NCBI GenBank assembly: GCA_944325525.1
Contig: CALVAK010000002.1
Coordinates: 124,001-188,000, forward strand
Source of the DNA: Candidatus Gastranaerophilales bacterium
GTDB taxonomy: Bacteria; Cyanobacteriota; Vampirovibrionia; Gastranaerophilales; Gastranaerophilaceae
Direction of reading: 5' to 3'
Length of the DNA: 64,000 nucleotides
The notes beneath the pieces are model-generated. The model saw only the letters and a list, made by a program, of their open reading frames with translations. It made no database searches and was not told where the DNA came from. Position 1 is the first letter of the stretch. Each line of letters begins with the position of its first letter. Position numbers and translations under genes: made by a program. Shown here piece after piece: positions 19,627-29,282 of the stretch.

Positions 19627-21381
19627 TTATTTTATATCTTTATATGAACCCTTAAATTTATCAGAGTACGTAGTATGAAGAAGATGATGGGCAACTTCAC
19701 TTCCGGGTTTTCCTCCCAAGCATTCATTATATAATTTTATAATATCAGGATTTTGATGTGAACGTCTAAACTCAAGATGTTTGTCTTCTTCGTATAAACC
19801 TTCTGCTCTTTTTTCTTTGATTGTTGAATCAGAACAACTTATAGGCTGTCCGCCGCCGTTTACACAACCACCCGGACACGCCATTACTTCAAGAATATGA
19901 AAATCAGAAGTTTTATTTAATATTTCTTGAAGAGATTTTTCAGCTTCTTTTAAGGTGGAAACAACTCTTACTTTAATTTTAGTACCATTTATATCAACAA
20001 TTGAATCTTTCGTACGTGATTTAGCGTCTACACCTCTCAACGGAAGAACATCTATATTAGAAAGTTCTCCTCCTGTAACAAAATGATAAGCTGTTCTAAC
20101 AGCAGCTTCAGCGACTCCACCCGAAGCACCAAAGATTGTAGCAGCTCCCGTATACTGACCAAAAGGAGAATTTGCTTCTTCAGGATTAATCTTTTTAAAA
20201 TCAATACCCGCAGATTTAATCATTCTTGCAAACTCTCTTGTTGTAAGAACAATATCAGTTTCATTAATAAGCTGTTCTCTTATTGCTTCATATTTTTTTG
20301 CAGTACAGGGCATAACAGAAACAACAACAATATTATCCTTTGAATAATCCTGATAATATTTCGGAATAAATTCTTTTAAAACCGGTGATAACATCCCCTG
20401 AGGAGACTTACAGGTTGACAAATTATCAATTAATTCAGGATGATGGGTTTCAACATATCTAACCCAGGCAGGACAACAAGAAGTAAATAAGGGAAGAATA
20501 CCTCCATTGGTTAATCTTTCAACAAATTCATTTGCTTCTTCCATGATTGTTAAATCAGCAGAAAAGTTAGTATCAAAAACAAGATCAAAACCAATACGTC
20601 TGGCAGCAGCATATATTTTCCCGATAGTATTTTCGCCAGGATCAATATTAAACTCTTCACCAAGAGCAACTCTTACAGAAGGAGCTATTTGCAAAACAAC
20701 TTTCTTTGTCTTGTCATTAATAACAGACCATACTCTTTCAATGTCAGATTTTATTGTAAGAGCCCCTGTCGGACAAACACTCTGGCATTGCCCGCAGAAA
20801 ACACAATCAACCTGACTTAAAAATCTTCCACCCATTGGTTCAACTTTAGTGTTTGAACCTCTATTTACAAATCCTAAAACACTGTGTCCCTGAAACTCGC
20901 TGCAAGCCCTTACACAAGCACCACACAGTATACACTTTGAAGGATCTCTCACAATTGAAGGATTATAATCATCTATAAGTTGAAAATCTTTTTCTTCAAG
21001 AGATGGAAATCTTATATCTGTAATGCCATATTCGACAGCATATTTTTGAAGTTCACAATCACCTGATTTTTCACAGGTAAGACATTCTCTTTTATGATTT
21101 GCCAAGAGTAATTCAAGTACAGTCTTTCTTATTTTTCTTGTTTGATCGGTATTTAAATGAATTTTTAAACCGGCTTCAGGAGGCATTGTGCATGAAGTCT
21201 GAATTCCTCTTCCTTCAACTTCAACAACACACATACGGCAAGCACCGAAAGAAGTTAAGTCAGGGCGGTAACATAATGTAGGAACATTTAACCCTGCCTT
21301 TCTGATAACTTCAAGTAAATTCGGCTCATTCGTAAATTCAACTTCAAGTCCGTCAATGTATAATGTTTTCTTATCAGTCAT
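19627..21381 (-). CDS. hydA: [FeFe]-hydrogenase catalytic subunit, NAD-linked type
   Basis: A 584-residue catalytic subunit. Cluster ligands in order are a [2Fe-2S] site (C37, C48, C51, C64), a His-Cys3 site (H96, C100, C103, C109), two [4Fe-4S] sites (C150-C160 and C193-C203), then the H-cluster motifs TSCCPAW (300-306), MPCTAKKYE (357-365) and EVMACPGGCVNGGGQP (498-513). A small-subunit tail follows. This is the HndD/HydA form that works with NuoE- and NuoF-like partners, here both encoded upstream. It would produce or consume H2, coupled to NAD(P)H and possibly ferredoxin by electron bifurcation. Bifurcation is known for relatives and inferred here. Confidence 0.95.
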   Translation of the reverse strand: MTDKKTLYIDGLEVEFTNEPNLLEVIRKAGLNVPTLCYRPDLTSFGACRMCVVEVEGRGIQTSCTMPPEAGLKIHLNTDQTRKIRKTVLELLLANHKRECLTCEKSGDCELQKYAVEYGITDIRFPSLEEKDFQLIDDYNPSIVRDPSKCILCGACVRACSEFQGHSVLGFVNRGSNTKVEPMGGRFLSQVDCVFCGQCQSVCPTGALTIKSDIERVWSVINDKTKKVVLQIAPSVRVALGEEFNIDPGENTIGKIYAAARRIGFDLVFDTNFSADLTIMEEANEFVERLTNGGILPLFTSCCPAWVRYVETHHPELIDNLSTCKSPQGMLSPVLKEFIPKYYQDYSKDNIVVVSVMPCTAKKYEAIREQLINETDIVLTTREFARMIKSAGIDFKKINPEEANSPFGQYTGAATIFGASGGVAEAAVRTAYHFVTGGELSNIDVLPLRGVDAKSRTKDSIVDINGTKIKVRVVSTLKEAEKSLQEILNKTSDFHILEVMACPGGCVNGGGQPISCSDSTIKEKRAEGLYEEDKHLEFRRSHQNPDIIKLYNECLGGKPGSEVAHHLLHTTYSDKFKGSYKDIK

Positions 21382-21443
21382 AATTATTTATTTCCTTTTC
21401 TTTAATATTTAATGTGTAAAAAATGTAAGTTTTGTTTAAAATA

Positions 21444-23306
21444 CTATTCCAGAACTATTGCTTTGAATGGACAATTCATTAAACAAGCTTCACATTTGAT
21501 ACATTTATCCTGATTAATATGATGAGGATTTTTTACACTGCCTTCAATTGCACCGACAGGACAAACTTTAGAGCATTTAGTGCAGCCTTTGCAAAGATCT
21601 TCGTTTATTACAACTTTCTTCATTGCCGTACAAACCCCTGCCGGACATTTTTTATCTTTTATGTGAGCAATATACTCGTCTCTGAAATATTTTAAAGTTG
21701 AAAGAACAGGATTAGGTGCAGTTTTACCAAGTCCGCATAAAGAACCTGCTTTTACTGTGTGAGCTAATTCTTCCAGTAAATCAAGATCTTTCATTTCACC
21801 CTTACCTGCCACAATTTTTTCTAATATTTTTAAAATATTTTTAGTACCTTCACGGCAAGGTACACATTTTCCACAGCTCTCATTTTGAGTAAAATTCATA
21901 AAAAATCTTGCAACTTCAACAATACAAGTTTTATCACTCATAACAACCAACCCGCCGGAACCAATCATTGCACCGGCTTTTATAAGATTGTCATAATCCA
22001 TCGGAATATCAAGATGTTCTTCAGTTAAACATCCACCGGAAGGACCGCCTATTTGAACAGCTTTAAATTTCTTGCCGTCTCTCATTCCGCCACCAATATC
22101 AAAGATAATTTCTCTTAATGTTGTGCCCATAGGAACTTCAATTAAACCGGTATTATTAACTTCTCCAGTAAGAGCAAATGTTTTTGTTCCCTTAGATGTT
22201 TCAGTACCCATTTGAGAAAACCAATCAGCACCTTTTAAAATAATTACCGGAACATTAGCAAGAGTTTCAACGTTATTAATTAATGTAGGACGTCCAAATA
22301 AACCTTTATTGGCAGGAAATGGCGGTTTTGGTCTTGGCATTCCTCTTTCTCCCTCAATAGAAGCAATAAGTGCAGTTTCTTCACCGCAAACAAATGCACC
22401 GGCACCTTCCTTTATATGAATATCAAGGGAAAAATCACTTCCCATAATATTTTTACCGAGATAATGTCTTTCTTCAGCATCTTTAATAGCTTTTTTTAAA
22501 CGTTTAATAGCAAGAGGATATTCAGCTCTTACGTATATATATCCTTCATCAGCCCCGATAGCAAATGCTGCTATCGCCATACCTTCAAGAAGTTTATGAG
22601 GGTCGCCTTCCATAACACTTCTATCCATAAATGCACCCGGATCTCCTTCATCACCGTTACATACAATATAAGATTTTCCACCTCTGTTTGCAGCTGTAAA
22701 CTTCCACTTTCTGCCGGTAGGAAAACCGCCGCCGCCTCTTCCTCTTAAACCGGATTTTTCTATTGTTTCAATTACTTTATCAGGATTGTTTTCTGAAAGT
22801 ACCATAGAAAGAGCTTCATAACCTCTAACTGCGACAGCTTCATCAATACATTCCGCATTTATATTCCCACAATTTGCAAGTGCAGTTCTTGTCTGTTTTG
22901 CATAAAAGTTAATATGAGCATCATCTTTATCATGTTCATGAGTTTTAGGGTCAACATACAAAAGTCTTTCAACAGGTTTCTTTTCCTTTATGTGACTGTT
23001 AAATATTTCTTCAACATCGCTTTCTTTTACCTTAACGTAAGTAACATGCAAGTCAGGAATAGTAACAAGTACGCCCTGTTCACAAAAACCATGGCATCCT
23101 GTCGGTACAGTCGTCATTTTGTCATAATCAGTAAGTATTGATACATTAGCACCGAGTTCTTTGAATTTTTCAATAACTTTTAATGCTCCATTTGCAACAC
23201 AACCTGTTCCTGCACAAACAAGAACTCTTAATCCTTGCTCTTTTATTAATTCCTGAGCTTTTTCCTGCTCTTTTATTATATCAATATTTAACATATTTGC
23301 TCCCAT
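21444..23306 (-). CDS. hydB: NAD-linked hydrogenase flavoprotein subunit (NuoF-like)
   Basis: A 620-residue protein. It has an N-terminal thioredoxin-like [2Fe-2S] domain (CAGTGC ... TGCHGFC), the NuoF core with GRGGGGFPTGRKWKF for FMN and NADH, a [4Fe-4S] site in ESCGKCVPCREG, and a C-terminal two-cluster ferredoxin (CKGCTKCSKVCP and CIKCEACLMNCP). It passes electrons between NAD(P)H and the catalytic subunit. The start codon overlaps the NuoE-like stop (TAATG) with GGAGG in front; an ATG four codons later is also possible. Middle gene of the three-gene operon. Confidence 0.95.
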   Translation of the reverse strand: MGANMLNIDIIKEQEKAQELIKEQGLRVLVCAGTGCVANGALKVIEKFKELGANVSILTDYDKMTTVPTGCHGFCEQGVLVTIPDLHVTYVKVKESDVEEIFNSHIKEKKPVERLLYVDPKTHEHDKDDAHINFYAKQTRTALANCGNINAECIDEAVAVRGYEALSMVLSENNPDKVIETIEKSGLRGRGGGGFPTGRKWKFTAANRGGKSYIVCNGDEGDPGAFMDRSVMEGDPHKLLEGMAIAAFAIGADEGYIYVRAEYPLAIKRLKKAIKDAEERHYLGKNIMGSDFSLDIHIKEGAGAFVCGEETALIASIEGERGMPRPKPPFPANKGLFGRPTLINNVETLANVPVIILKGADWFSQMGTETSKGTKTFALTGEVNNTGLIEVPMGTTLREIIFDIGGGMRDGKKFKAVQIGGPSGGCLTEEHLDIPMDYDNLIKAGAMIGSGGLVVMSDKTCIVEVARFFMNFTQNESCGKCVPCREGTKNILKILEKIVAGKGEMKDLDLLEELAHTVKAGSLCGLGKTAPNPVLSTLKYFRDEYIAHIKDKKCPAGVCTAMKKVVINEDLCKGCTKCSKVCPVGAIEGSVKNPHHINQDKCIKCEACLMNCPFKAIVLE

Positions 23307-23797
23307 TATTCAGCCTCCTTCATTAATGTATCTAACACTATTGTAATAGCGTCCGATGTCATTTGAGGATAAACTTTATCATTTATTACAACTACCGGAG
23401 CTAACCCACAAGCTCCCAAACAACTAACTGTTTCAAGAGAGAATAATCCGTTATCACAAGTCAATTGACCCTCCTGCAAATTGAGCTTTGCTCTTATTGC
23501 ATTTAAAACAGGCATTGATCCTCTTACGTGGCATGCTGTTCCATCACAAACTTTTATTTCAAATTTACCTTTAGGTTCCAGTGAAAATTGGGCATAGAAA
23601 GTAGCTACTCCCAGTACAGTTGCCGGAGATAAACCTTCTACTTTACTTCCAATATATATCATTGCCTCTTCAGGTAAATACCTGTATGTCTCTTGAACTT
23701 TTTGTAATATTGCAATTAAGTTTGATTTTTTTGAATCAAAACTTTGTATTATTTCATCCAGTTTTTCCGTACTTACTACAGAACTTTTAGCATTCAT
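23306..23797 (-). CDS. hydC: NAD-linked hydrogenase [2Fe-2S] subunit (NuoE-like)
   Basis: A 163-residue thioredoxin-fold ferredoxin of the NuoE/HndA family. The four ligands are in CDGTACHVRG and SCLGACGLAP, preceded by ATVLGVATFYAQF. It is the small electron-transfer subunit of the hydrogenase complex and the first gene of the operon. A consensus-like AGGAGT ribosome binding site precedes the ATG, and a TATAAT box lies at 23843-23848 on the minus strand, just after the upstream TPR gene. Confidence 0.95.
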   Translation of the reverse strand: MNAKSSVVSTEKLDEIIQSFDSKKSNLIAILQKVQETYRYLPEEAMIYIGSKVEGLSPATVLGVATFYAQFSLEPKGKFEIKVCDGTACHVRGSMPVLNAIRAKLNLQEGQLTCDNGLFSLETVSCLGACGLAPVVVINDKVYPQMTSDAITIVLDTLMKEAE

Positions 23798-23842
23798 TCT
23801 TTACTCCTATTCTTTTGCAGATATTTTCTTTTATCAATTTTT

Positions 23843-23848
23843 ATTATA
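23843..23848 (-). promoter_or_regulatory. -10 box of the hydrogenase operon
   Basis: TATAAT on the minus strand about 46 bases before the NuoE-like start, in the 73-base gap after the TPR gene. No good -35 match is seen, so an activator or read-through from the TPR gene is possible. Confidence 0.4.
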
Positions 23849-23870
23849 TCATTCACATTTTTTTTAAAAA

Positions 23871-25226
23871 CTATATTTTCATTTTCTCTGCCTCTTTTAT
23901 TTGCCCTGTCGTCTTATATAAAGAATATAACAATAGTTTATATGCATTATTATCAGGATCTTCTTTTAATGCTTTTTTAGCATATTTAAATGTTTTTTTA
24001 CTTAATTTTTTATTATATGTAGCATTAAAATATGCCATTGAAATCATAAAATACGCCTCATCCTTATCATCACAGGATTCTGAATATTTCTTAAAATAAC
24101 GTTCAGCTGAAACAGGAGCATTCAAATATATTGATATTTCACCGGCATTATAATATAAATCTTCAAGCCATGGAGCATATCTTAATAGAGTTTTCAAATA
24201 TTTTCTACTATTCTGATAATACGAATAATCACCGGTTTTCTGAAACTTTTTTGCAAAAAGAAGTGAAATGGCTGCGTGGCTATATGCATTTTTTGGATTA
24301 ACCTTTATAATTTTATCACAGTATTCAATAGCTTCTTCTATTTTGTCTTTCTTAATATAGAATTCAGCCATTTTATAATTTAATAATTCATCATACGGGA
24401 AGACTTTTAAATTTTCCTGTATTTTTTCAATATCGACACCAGGCTTTAAATCAATAAATATATTTTTACTCAAAAGTAAACAAGAATCATGAAAATAATC
24501 ATAAGCTTTATCTTTTTCTTTTGTATTATTTTTATAATAAGAGCCTAAATTGTAATACAATATTGATAACAGATTAATATTCTTATATTCACCTGAATTT
24601 TCAAGTTCTTTTACTCCTAATTCAAAATATGATTTAGCAATATCATATTTGCCTTTTCTTTTTGAAATAAGTCCAAGATCATTATATGCACCAGCAGAAA
24701 TTAGTGAAAATTTTGGGTCAGACTCTTTTTTAGATATATTAAGTGCTTTATTTATTGAATCTTCGGCCAGTTCAACTTCATTTAATAAGTAATATGTGTA
24801 ACCCATATTTAAAAATAATTTTGCTAATTCAAATTTATCAGTTTGAGGATTCTTTTCTTTTAATTCTTTTGCAAAATTATAATAATCAAAAGTTATTTTA
24901 CTGTTATTATATGCATTGGAATATATATTACCCATCACGCTTAAAATATTTGATCTTAATTCATTATTCTTTTCGTCAACACTATCAAGAACATCCAAAG
25001 CGGCATTGCAATATTCTTTGGCTTTATTGTTATCATTTAAATAATATGTAACTTTACACATATTCAAATAATTTTGTGCAGACTTATCTTTTTCAAGGGC
25101 ATTAGTATATTCTATATATACACTTTTGTAATCAGATTTTAATAATAAATCATCATTTGCAATTGAAACATTACATGTACAAACGATACATAAAAATACA
25201 AAAAATAATCTACTGAATGTTTTCAT
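23871..25226 (-). CDS. exported TPR-repeat protein
   Basis: A 451-residue protein with a signal peptide (residues 1-23, hydrophobic core then CNVSIAND). The rest is TPR-like helical repeats, e.g. YNDLGLISKRKGKYDIAKSY, DELLNYKMAEFYIKKDKIEE and EDLYYNAGEISIYLNAPVSA. TPR arrays bind proteins; no enzymatic motif is seen. It is divergent from a second exported TPR protein at 25384 and lies upstream of the hydrogenase operon on the same strand, with 73 bases between. The specific role is unknown. Confidence 0.8.
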   Translation of the reverse strand: MKTFSRLFFVFLCIVCTCNVSIANDDLLLKSDYKSVYIEYTNALEKDKSAQNYLNMCKVTYYLNDNNKAKEYCNAALDVLDSVDEKNNELRSNILSVMGNIYSNAYNNSKITFDYYNFAKELKEKNPQTDKFELAKLFLNMGYTYYLLNEVELAEDSINKALNISKKESDPKFSLISAGAYNDLGLISKRKGKYDIAKSYFELGVKELENSGEYKNINLLSILYYNLGSYYKNNTKEKDKAYDYFHDSCLLLSKNIFIDLKPGVDIEKIQENLKVFPYDELLNYKMAEFYIKKDKIEEAIEYCDKIIKVNPKNAYSHAAISLLFAKKFQKTGDYSYYQNSRKYLKTLLRYAPWLEDLYYNAGEISIYLNAPVSAERYFKKYSESCDDKDEAYFMISMAYFNATYNKKLSKKTFKYAKKALKEDPDNNAYKLLLYSLYKTTGQIKEAEKMKI

Positions 25227-25383
25227 ATATATTCCTCTTCTAACTAAAAATATTTTACATATTTAAAAAAAGTACTGCAATTTTTTTACAATAATATGAA
25301 AATGAATAGTTCTAACTCTGATTACTATATGCATATTTATTTGCTTGGTATAAAATAAAATAAAGCAAGGAGACTAGTCGTTC
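25227..25383. promoter_or_regulatory. divergent promoter region between two TPR genes
   Basis: A 157-base AT-rich gap. On the plus strand an extended -10 box, TGG TATAAA at 25346-25354, lies just before the AAGGAG ribosome binding site at 25367-25372. TTGCTT (25341-25346) can pair with AAGCAA (25363-25368 region), overlapping both. An AGAGGAA ribosome binding site serves the minus-strand gene. Confidence 0.45.
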
Positions 25384-27510
25384 ATGAAGAAAATATTTTG
25401 GATTTTAATTTGTCTGTTATTAATTCATAATAATTCAACTGCACAAACAGTGTATGATGATAATTATCAGGAAAATCCAAATTATATACAGGGGAATAAA
25501 TATCTTGAAAACTCACAATATTCAAGTGCAATAAACGAATTTAAAAAAGCACTCAGAGTAAATCCGCTTGATTCTTCTTCCTTGATAGGATTGTCAAATT
25601 CGTACAGTATGAGAGCTGCATATTATAATAACACTGTAAAAGCAACTGATAACGCAATATCCGATTTAAAATCAGCTTTATTTTTTACTAAATATTTTTC
25701 AGCTGATGGAGCAAACTTTACAACTGCTCAGACTGTATTAGGACTTGAAAAAAACTTAAATACTCTTGAATCTTCTGTTAACAAAAATATTACACCCGAA
25801 TACAGAATTAAAAATGCAAAAAATTCAAGAATTAAAGGCGAATTTGGAGCTGCAGCATATGACTATTATCAATTATTAAACAATACAAAATATTCTTATG
25901 AAGCAAATTCTTCATTAGGTGATATTTATAAAATATTTAACAGACCGGATAAAGCCTTAGTCTTTTACCAGAAAGCACTTGCAATAAATTCTGACAGCAC
26001 GGAAATACATCTTAAACTGGCTAGAACATATGAACAAATGAATGATATTAATTCAGCCCTAAAAGAATATGATTATGCACTTAAAACTTCAGATGAGCGT
26101 GAAGATATTCTTAATTCCCTTGAAAGAATTTGGCAGCAAAAGGTGGACGAATATCCAAAAGATGCAGAAGCCCATGCGAATTTAGGCGTTGTTTTCCAAA
26201 AACAAAAAAGATATGCGGAAGCTCTTACTGAATATAAAAGGGCTGAAGAACTTAACCCTTCAAACTTAAATACAAAAATTAATATTGCGACACTTTATCA
26301 AGAACAAAAAAAATATGACATGGCAATAAACACTTATAATTCTATTTTAAAAATTCAGCCGTATAATGCAAAAGTACTTGTATACAAAGCAGAATGTTTA
26401 AAAGCACTTAAACAAAATGAAGAAGCTGTTAATTTATACAAAACCGCTCTTAATATCGAACCTAAAAATGTACAAATAAAAGCTGCTTTATATGAATTGT
26501 TGAAAGAAACAATGCCTACTGAAGATGTATTGAATTTTCTATATAAAAATGTACAAAACAGCCCTATGAATGCAGATTCATACTATGAATTTGCGTATGA
26601 ACTTCATAATGCTGGTAAAATTGATGATGCTATAGTCTATTATCTTGAAACAATAAAACTTGATAACAAAAAAATAGATGTATATATTAATCTTTCTCAA
26701 GCATACAGACAAAAAAAGGCTTATAACAGTGCATATCAATTATTACAAAAAGCTGCATTAATTGCTCCCGAAGATGAAAGAGTAAAAAAACAACTTGATA
26801 TAGTTAAAAAAGAATATTTATCAAATAAATATGCAGCAGCAGCAAATGCTTTTCAAAGCGGCGATTACGCAAGAGCCATTAATGAATATAGAATGATTAA
26901 TCCGCCGACATCAGAATCTCTTATGGGAATAGCAGCTGCTTATCAGTCTATGTCTAATAATACAGAAGCAATTAATTACTATAAAAAAGCTATGGAAATT
27001 GATACAAAAAATGGAGATATTCCTTTTTATATTGCTTCAATATACGTTAACATGAATGATTTAGAAAATGCTCAAAAATACATTACAGCCTCTTTAGCAA
27101 TAAATCCTAATAACAAACAAGTAAAAGAACTGTCGAAATATCTCTCCGACAAGAAAACCGAAAAATTATTAGCTGAAGCAATAAAACTGTATGATACTCA
27201 AAAATATAATGAATCAATAAAAATTTTAGATGATATTATTTCAATTAATAATACAAATGCGACAGCCTACTATTACAGAGCTCTTTGTTATGATGCACAA
27301 AATAATTATAAAACTGCTATTGAAAATTATAAAATCACTTTAAAATACGCACCCGAAATGACAATAGTATATTATTCACTCGGTGTTGATTATGATGCTA
27401 CAGGTGATTATAAACAGGCAAAAGAAAATTATAAAAAATATATTGAATTAAATATTGAAGATAATGACTATAGCGAATATGCAAAAAAACGCATAAGCGA
27501 GATTAATTAA
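25384..27510 (+). CDS. exported TPR-repeat protein, large
   Basis: A 708-residue protein with a signal peptide ending near NNSTAQT (about residue 20). Nearly the whole mature chain is TPR repeats with the W/Y-G-Y-A-P pattern, e.g. AEAHANLGVVFQKQKRYAEALTEYKRAEELNP and TIVYYSLGVDYDATGDYKQA. No catalytic domain is seen. It is probably a periplasmic or surface scaffold. The dus gene begins directly after its stop codon, so the two are in one transcript. Confidence 0.82.
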   Translation: MKKIFWILICLLLIHNNSTAQTVYDDNYQENPNYIQGNKYLENSQYSSAINEFKKALRVNPLDSSSLIGLSNSYSMRAAYYNNTVKATDNAISDLKSALFFTKYFSADGANFTTAQTVLGLEKNLNTLESSVNKNITPEYRIKNAKNSRIKGEFGAAAYDYYQLLNNTKYSYEANSSLGDIYKIFNRPDKALVFYQKALAINSDSTEIHLKLARTYEQMNDINSALKEYDYALKTSDEREDILNSLERIWQQKVDEYPKDAEAHANLGVVFQKQKRYAEALTEYKRAEELNPSNLNTKINIATLYQEQKKYDMAINTYNSILKIQPYNAKVLVYKAECLKALKQNEEAVNLYKTALNIEPKNVQIKAALYELLKETMPTEDVLNFLYKNVQNSPMNADSYYEFAYELHNAGKIDDAIVYYLETIKLDNKKIDVYINLSQAYRQKKAYNSAYQLLQKAALIAPEDERVKKQLDIVKKEYLSNKYAAAANAFQSGDYARAINEYRMINPPTSESLMGIAAAYQSMSNNTEAINYYKKAMEIDTKNGDIPFYIASIYVNMNDLENAQKYITASLAINPNNKQVKELSKYLSDKKTEKLLAEAIKLYDTQKYNESIKILDDIISINNTNATAYYYRALCYDAQNNYKTAIENYKITLKYAPEMTIVYYSLGVDYDATGDYKQAKENYKKYIELNIEDNDYSEYAKKRISEIN

Positions 27511-28500
27511 ATGAACTTAAACACAAAGCAACTTAAAATCGGGAATTTATATATCAACAGTATAGTTTCTCTTGCTCCGCTTGCCGGAGTTACTGATTAT
27601 GTATTAAGAAAACAGATACGAAATTACTCAAAAACCTGCTTATTGACAACGGAAATGATAAGTTCTGAAGCAATAGTACAAAATCAGAATTGTAAAATAA
27701 TATATACTGATAAAAGTGAACAGCCTGTTGCTTTTCAGCTTGAAGGGCACAAACCAGACATAATGGCAAAGGCTGCGAACATAATAAAAGAAAAAGCTTC
27801 ACTGATTGATATAAACATGGGCTGTCCGATTAATAAAATTGTAAAAGGAAATGACGGATGTGCTTTAATGAAGAACCCTTCTCTTGCAAAAGATATAGTA
27901 GTAGCAGTAAAAGAAACAGTAAATATTCCTGTAACTTGTAAATTTAGACTGGGATGGAGCCAGGACTCAAAAAATTTTATAAAATTTGCACAATTAATGC
28001 AAGAAGCAGGTGCAAGTGCAGTTACAATACACGCAAGAACAAGAGCACAACTTTATTCGGGTACAGCCAGCTGGAGTGACTTAGCAGATTTAAAAGGAGA
28101 AATTGATATTCCATATTTTGCAAATGGAGACATAACTTCTATTGAAAAAGCGAAAGAATGCCTTGCTGTTTCTAAAGCTGACGGGATTGCTGTCGGAAGA
28201 GCAAATATGGGTGATGTTTCAATTATATATCGTATTGAAAAATATCTAAATGAAAACATTCTTCTTCCCGAGCCTGATATAAATGAAAAATTAATAATGC
28301 TCAAAAATCATTTAGACGCAGAAATTAAATTTAGAGGTGAAGAAAATGGGATAAAATTTTTTAGAAAATTTTATCCAACATATATTAAAAATATAAGAGG
28401 CGGAAGTGAATACAGATATAGACTGGTAACCGAGTTAAATTATGATAAAATAATTTCAATTTTAAAAGAGATTTTATTAAATGGAACAAAAAAGCAATAA
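27511..28500 (+). CDS. dusB: tRNA-dihydrouridine synthase
   Basis: A 329-residue FMN-dependent TIM-barrel enzyme. APLAGVTDYVLR opens the barrel, DINMGCPINKIVKGNDGCAL carries the catalytic cysteine, and VTIHARTRAQLYSG and FANGDI are the FMN-phosphate blocks. It reduces uridines in tRNA D-loops. The resemblance is greatest to DusB, though the subfamily is less certain than the family. It starts immediately after the TPR gene and overlaps the GIY-YIG gene by 20 bases. Confidence 0.92.
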   Translation: MNLNTKQLKIGNLYINSIVSLAPLAGVTDYVLRKQIRNYSKTCLLTTEMISSEAIVQNQNCKIIYTDKSEQPVAFQLEGHKPDIMAKAANIIKEKASLIDINMGCPINKIVKGNDGCALMKNPSLAKDIVVAVKETVNIPVTCKFRLGWSQDSKNFIKFAQLMQEAGASAVTIHARTRAQLYSGTASWSDLADLKGEIDIPYFANGDITSIEKAKECLAVSKADGIAVGRANMGDVSIIYRIEKYLNENILLPEPDINEKLIMLKNHLDAEIKFRGEENGIKFFRKFYPTYIKNIRGGSEYRYRLVTELNYDKIISILKEILLNGTKKQ

Positions 28501-28747
28501 ATTTTTTGTATACATAATTCTTACTGTTAATAATAAATTATATTGCGGGTATACAAATAATATTTCTAAACGTTATCATGAGCACATAAGCGGAAAAGGA
28601 GCAAAATATACACGTGCAAATAAACCTTTAAAGCTTGTTTATATTAAGGAATTTAAGACAAAAAATGAAGCAATGAAAGAAGAATACAGAATAAAAAATT
28701 TAACAAGGAAAGAAAAAGAACAATTAATAGAAAATTATTCTAACTAA
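28481..28747 (+). CDS. GIY-YIG domain protein (YhbQ/UPF0213 type)
   Basis: An 88-residue single GIY-YIG domain. VYII ... YCGYTNNISKRYHEHISGKGAKYTRANKPLKLVY is the usual UPF0213 pattern, with the conserved Tyr, Arg, His and a later Glu. Such small proteins are nuclease-like and often linked to DNA repair, but the role is unsettled. It starts inside the dus 3' end and overlaps the convergent queH by 8 bases. Confidence 0.9.
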   Translation: MEQKSNKFFVYIILTVNNKLYCGYTNNISKRYHEHISGKGAKYTRANKPLKLVYIKEFKTKNEAMKEEYRIKNLTRKEKEQLIENYSN

Positions 28748-29282
28748 ACATACTGAACTCACAACCGCAATAACTCTGTCTGTAAAAATTTTCTTCTTTT
28801 GCAATTTTTAAAGTTTTTAAAAAACCATCTTGTTTTTTAAAATCAATATCAAGGAAAGTAAGCTCATATTTTTTTGCAAGCTCACGTGCAATATTAAATA
28901 TTACATTTGACTGCTTATGAGGACTTACAGTAAGAGTTGTCGTAAAATATTTATATTCAAGTTTAAAAGTTTTTAATACTGTAAAAAGTAATCTATACTC
29001 AAAACATCTTGAACAACGTTTTCCTTTTTCAGGTTCATTTTCAAGACCTGCTATACAATTATACCAGCCCTCAGAGTCCTGTCTGTCAACAATCAGCTCA
29101 ACATCCTTTTTCTTGGAATATCTAATTAATTCATTCAATCTTTTTTCAAATTCTTCAGGCGGAAAAATATTTGGGTTAAAAAAATACAAAACAGGTTCAT
29201 ATTCCATTTCTCTTAATTTTTCAATCGGATATGCACTGCACGTTGCACAACAGGTATGAAGCAATACTTTATTTTTGTTCAT
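28740..29282 (-). CDS. queH: epoxyqueuosine reductase QueH
   Basis: A 180-residue protein of the DUF208/QueH family. LHTCCATCSAYP near the N-terminus, GKRCSRCFEYRL, and the C-terminal YCGC motif supply the metal ligands. QueH carries out the last step of queuosine synthesis in tRNA, replacing QueG in many anaerobes. It is the last gene of the kor-VKOR run and its start overlaps the VKOR/DsbA gene by 14 bases. Confidence 0.93.
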   Translation of the reverse strand: MNKNKVLLHTCCATCSAYPIEKLREMEYEPVLYFFNPNIFPPEEFEKRLNELIRYSKKKDVELIVDRQDSEGWYNCIAGLENEPEKGKRCSRCFEYRLLFTVLKTFKLEYKYFTTTLTVSPHKQSNVIFNIARELAKKYELTFLDIDFKKQDGFLKTLKIAKEENFYRQSYCGCEFSMFS

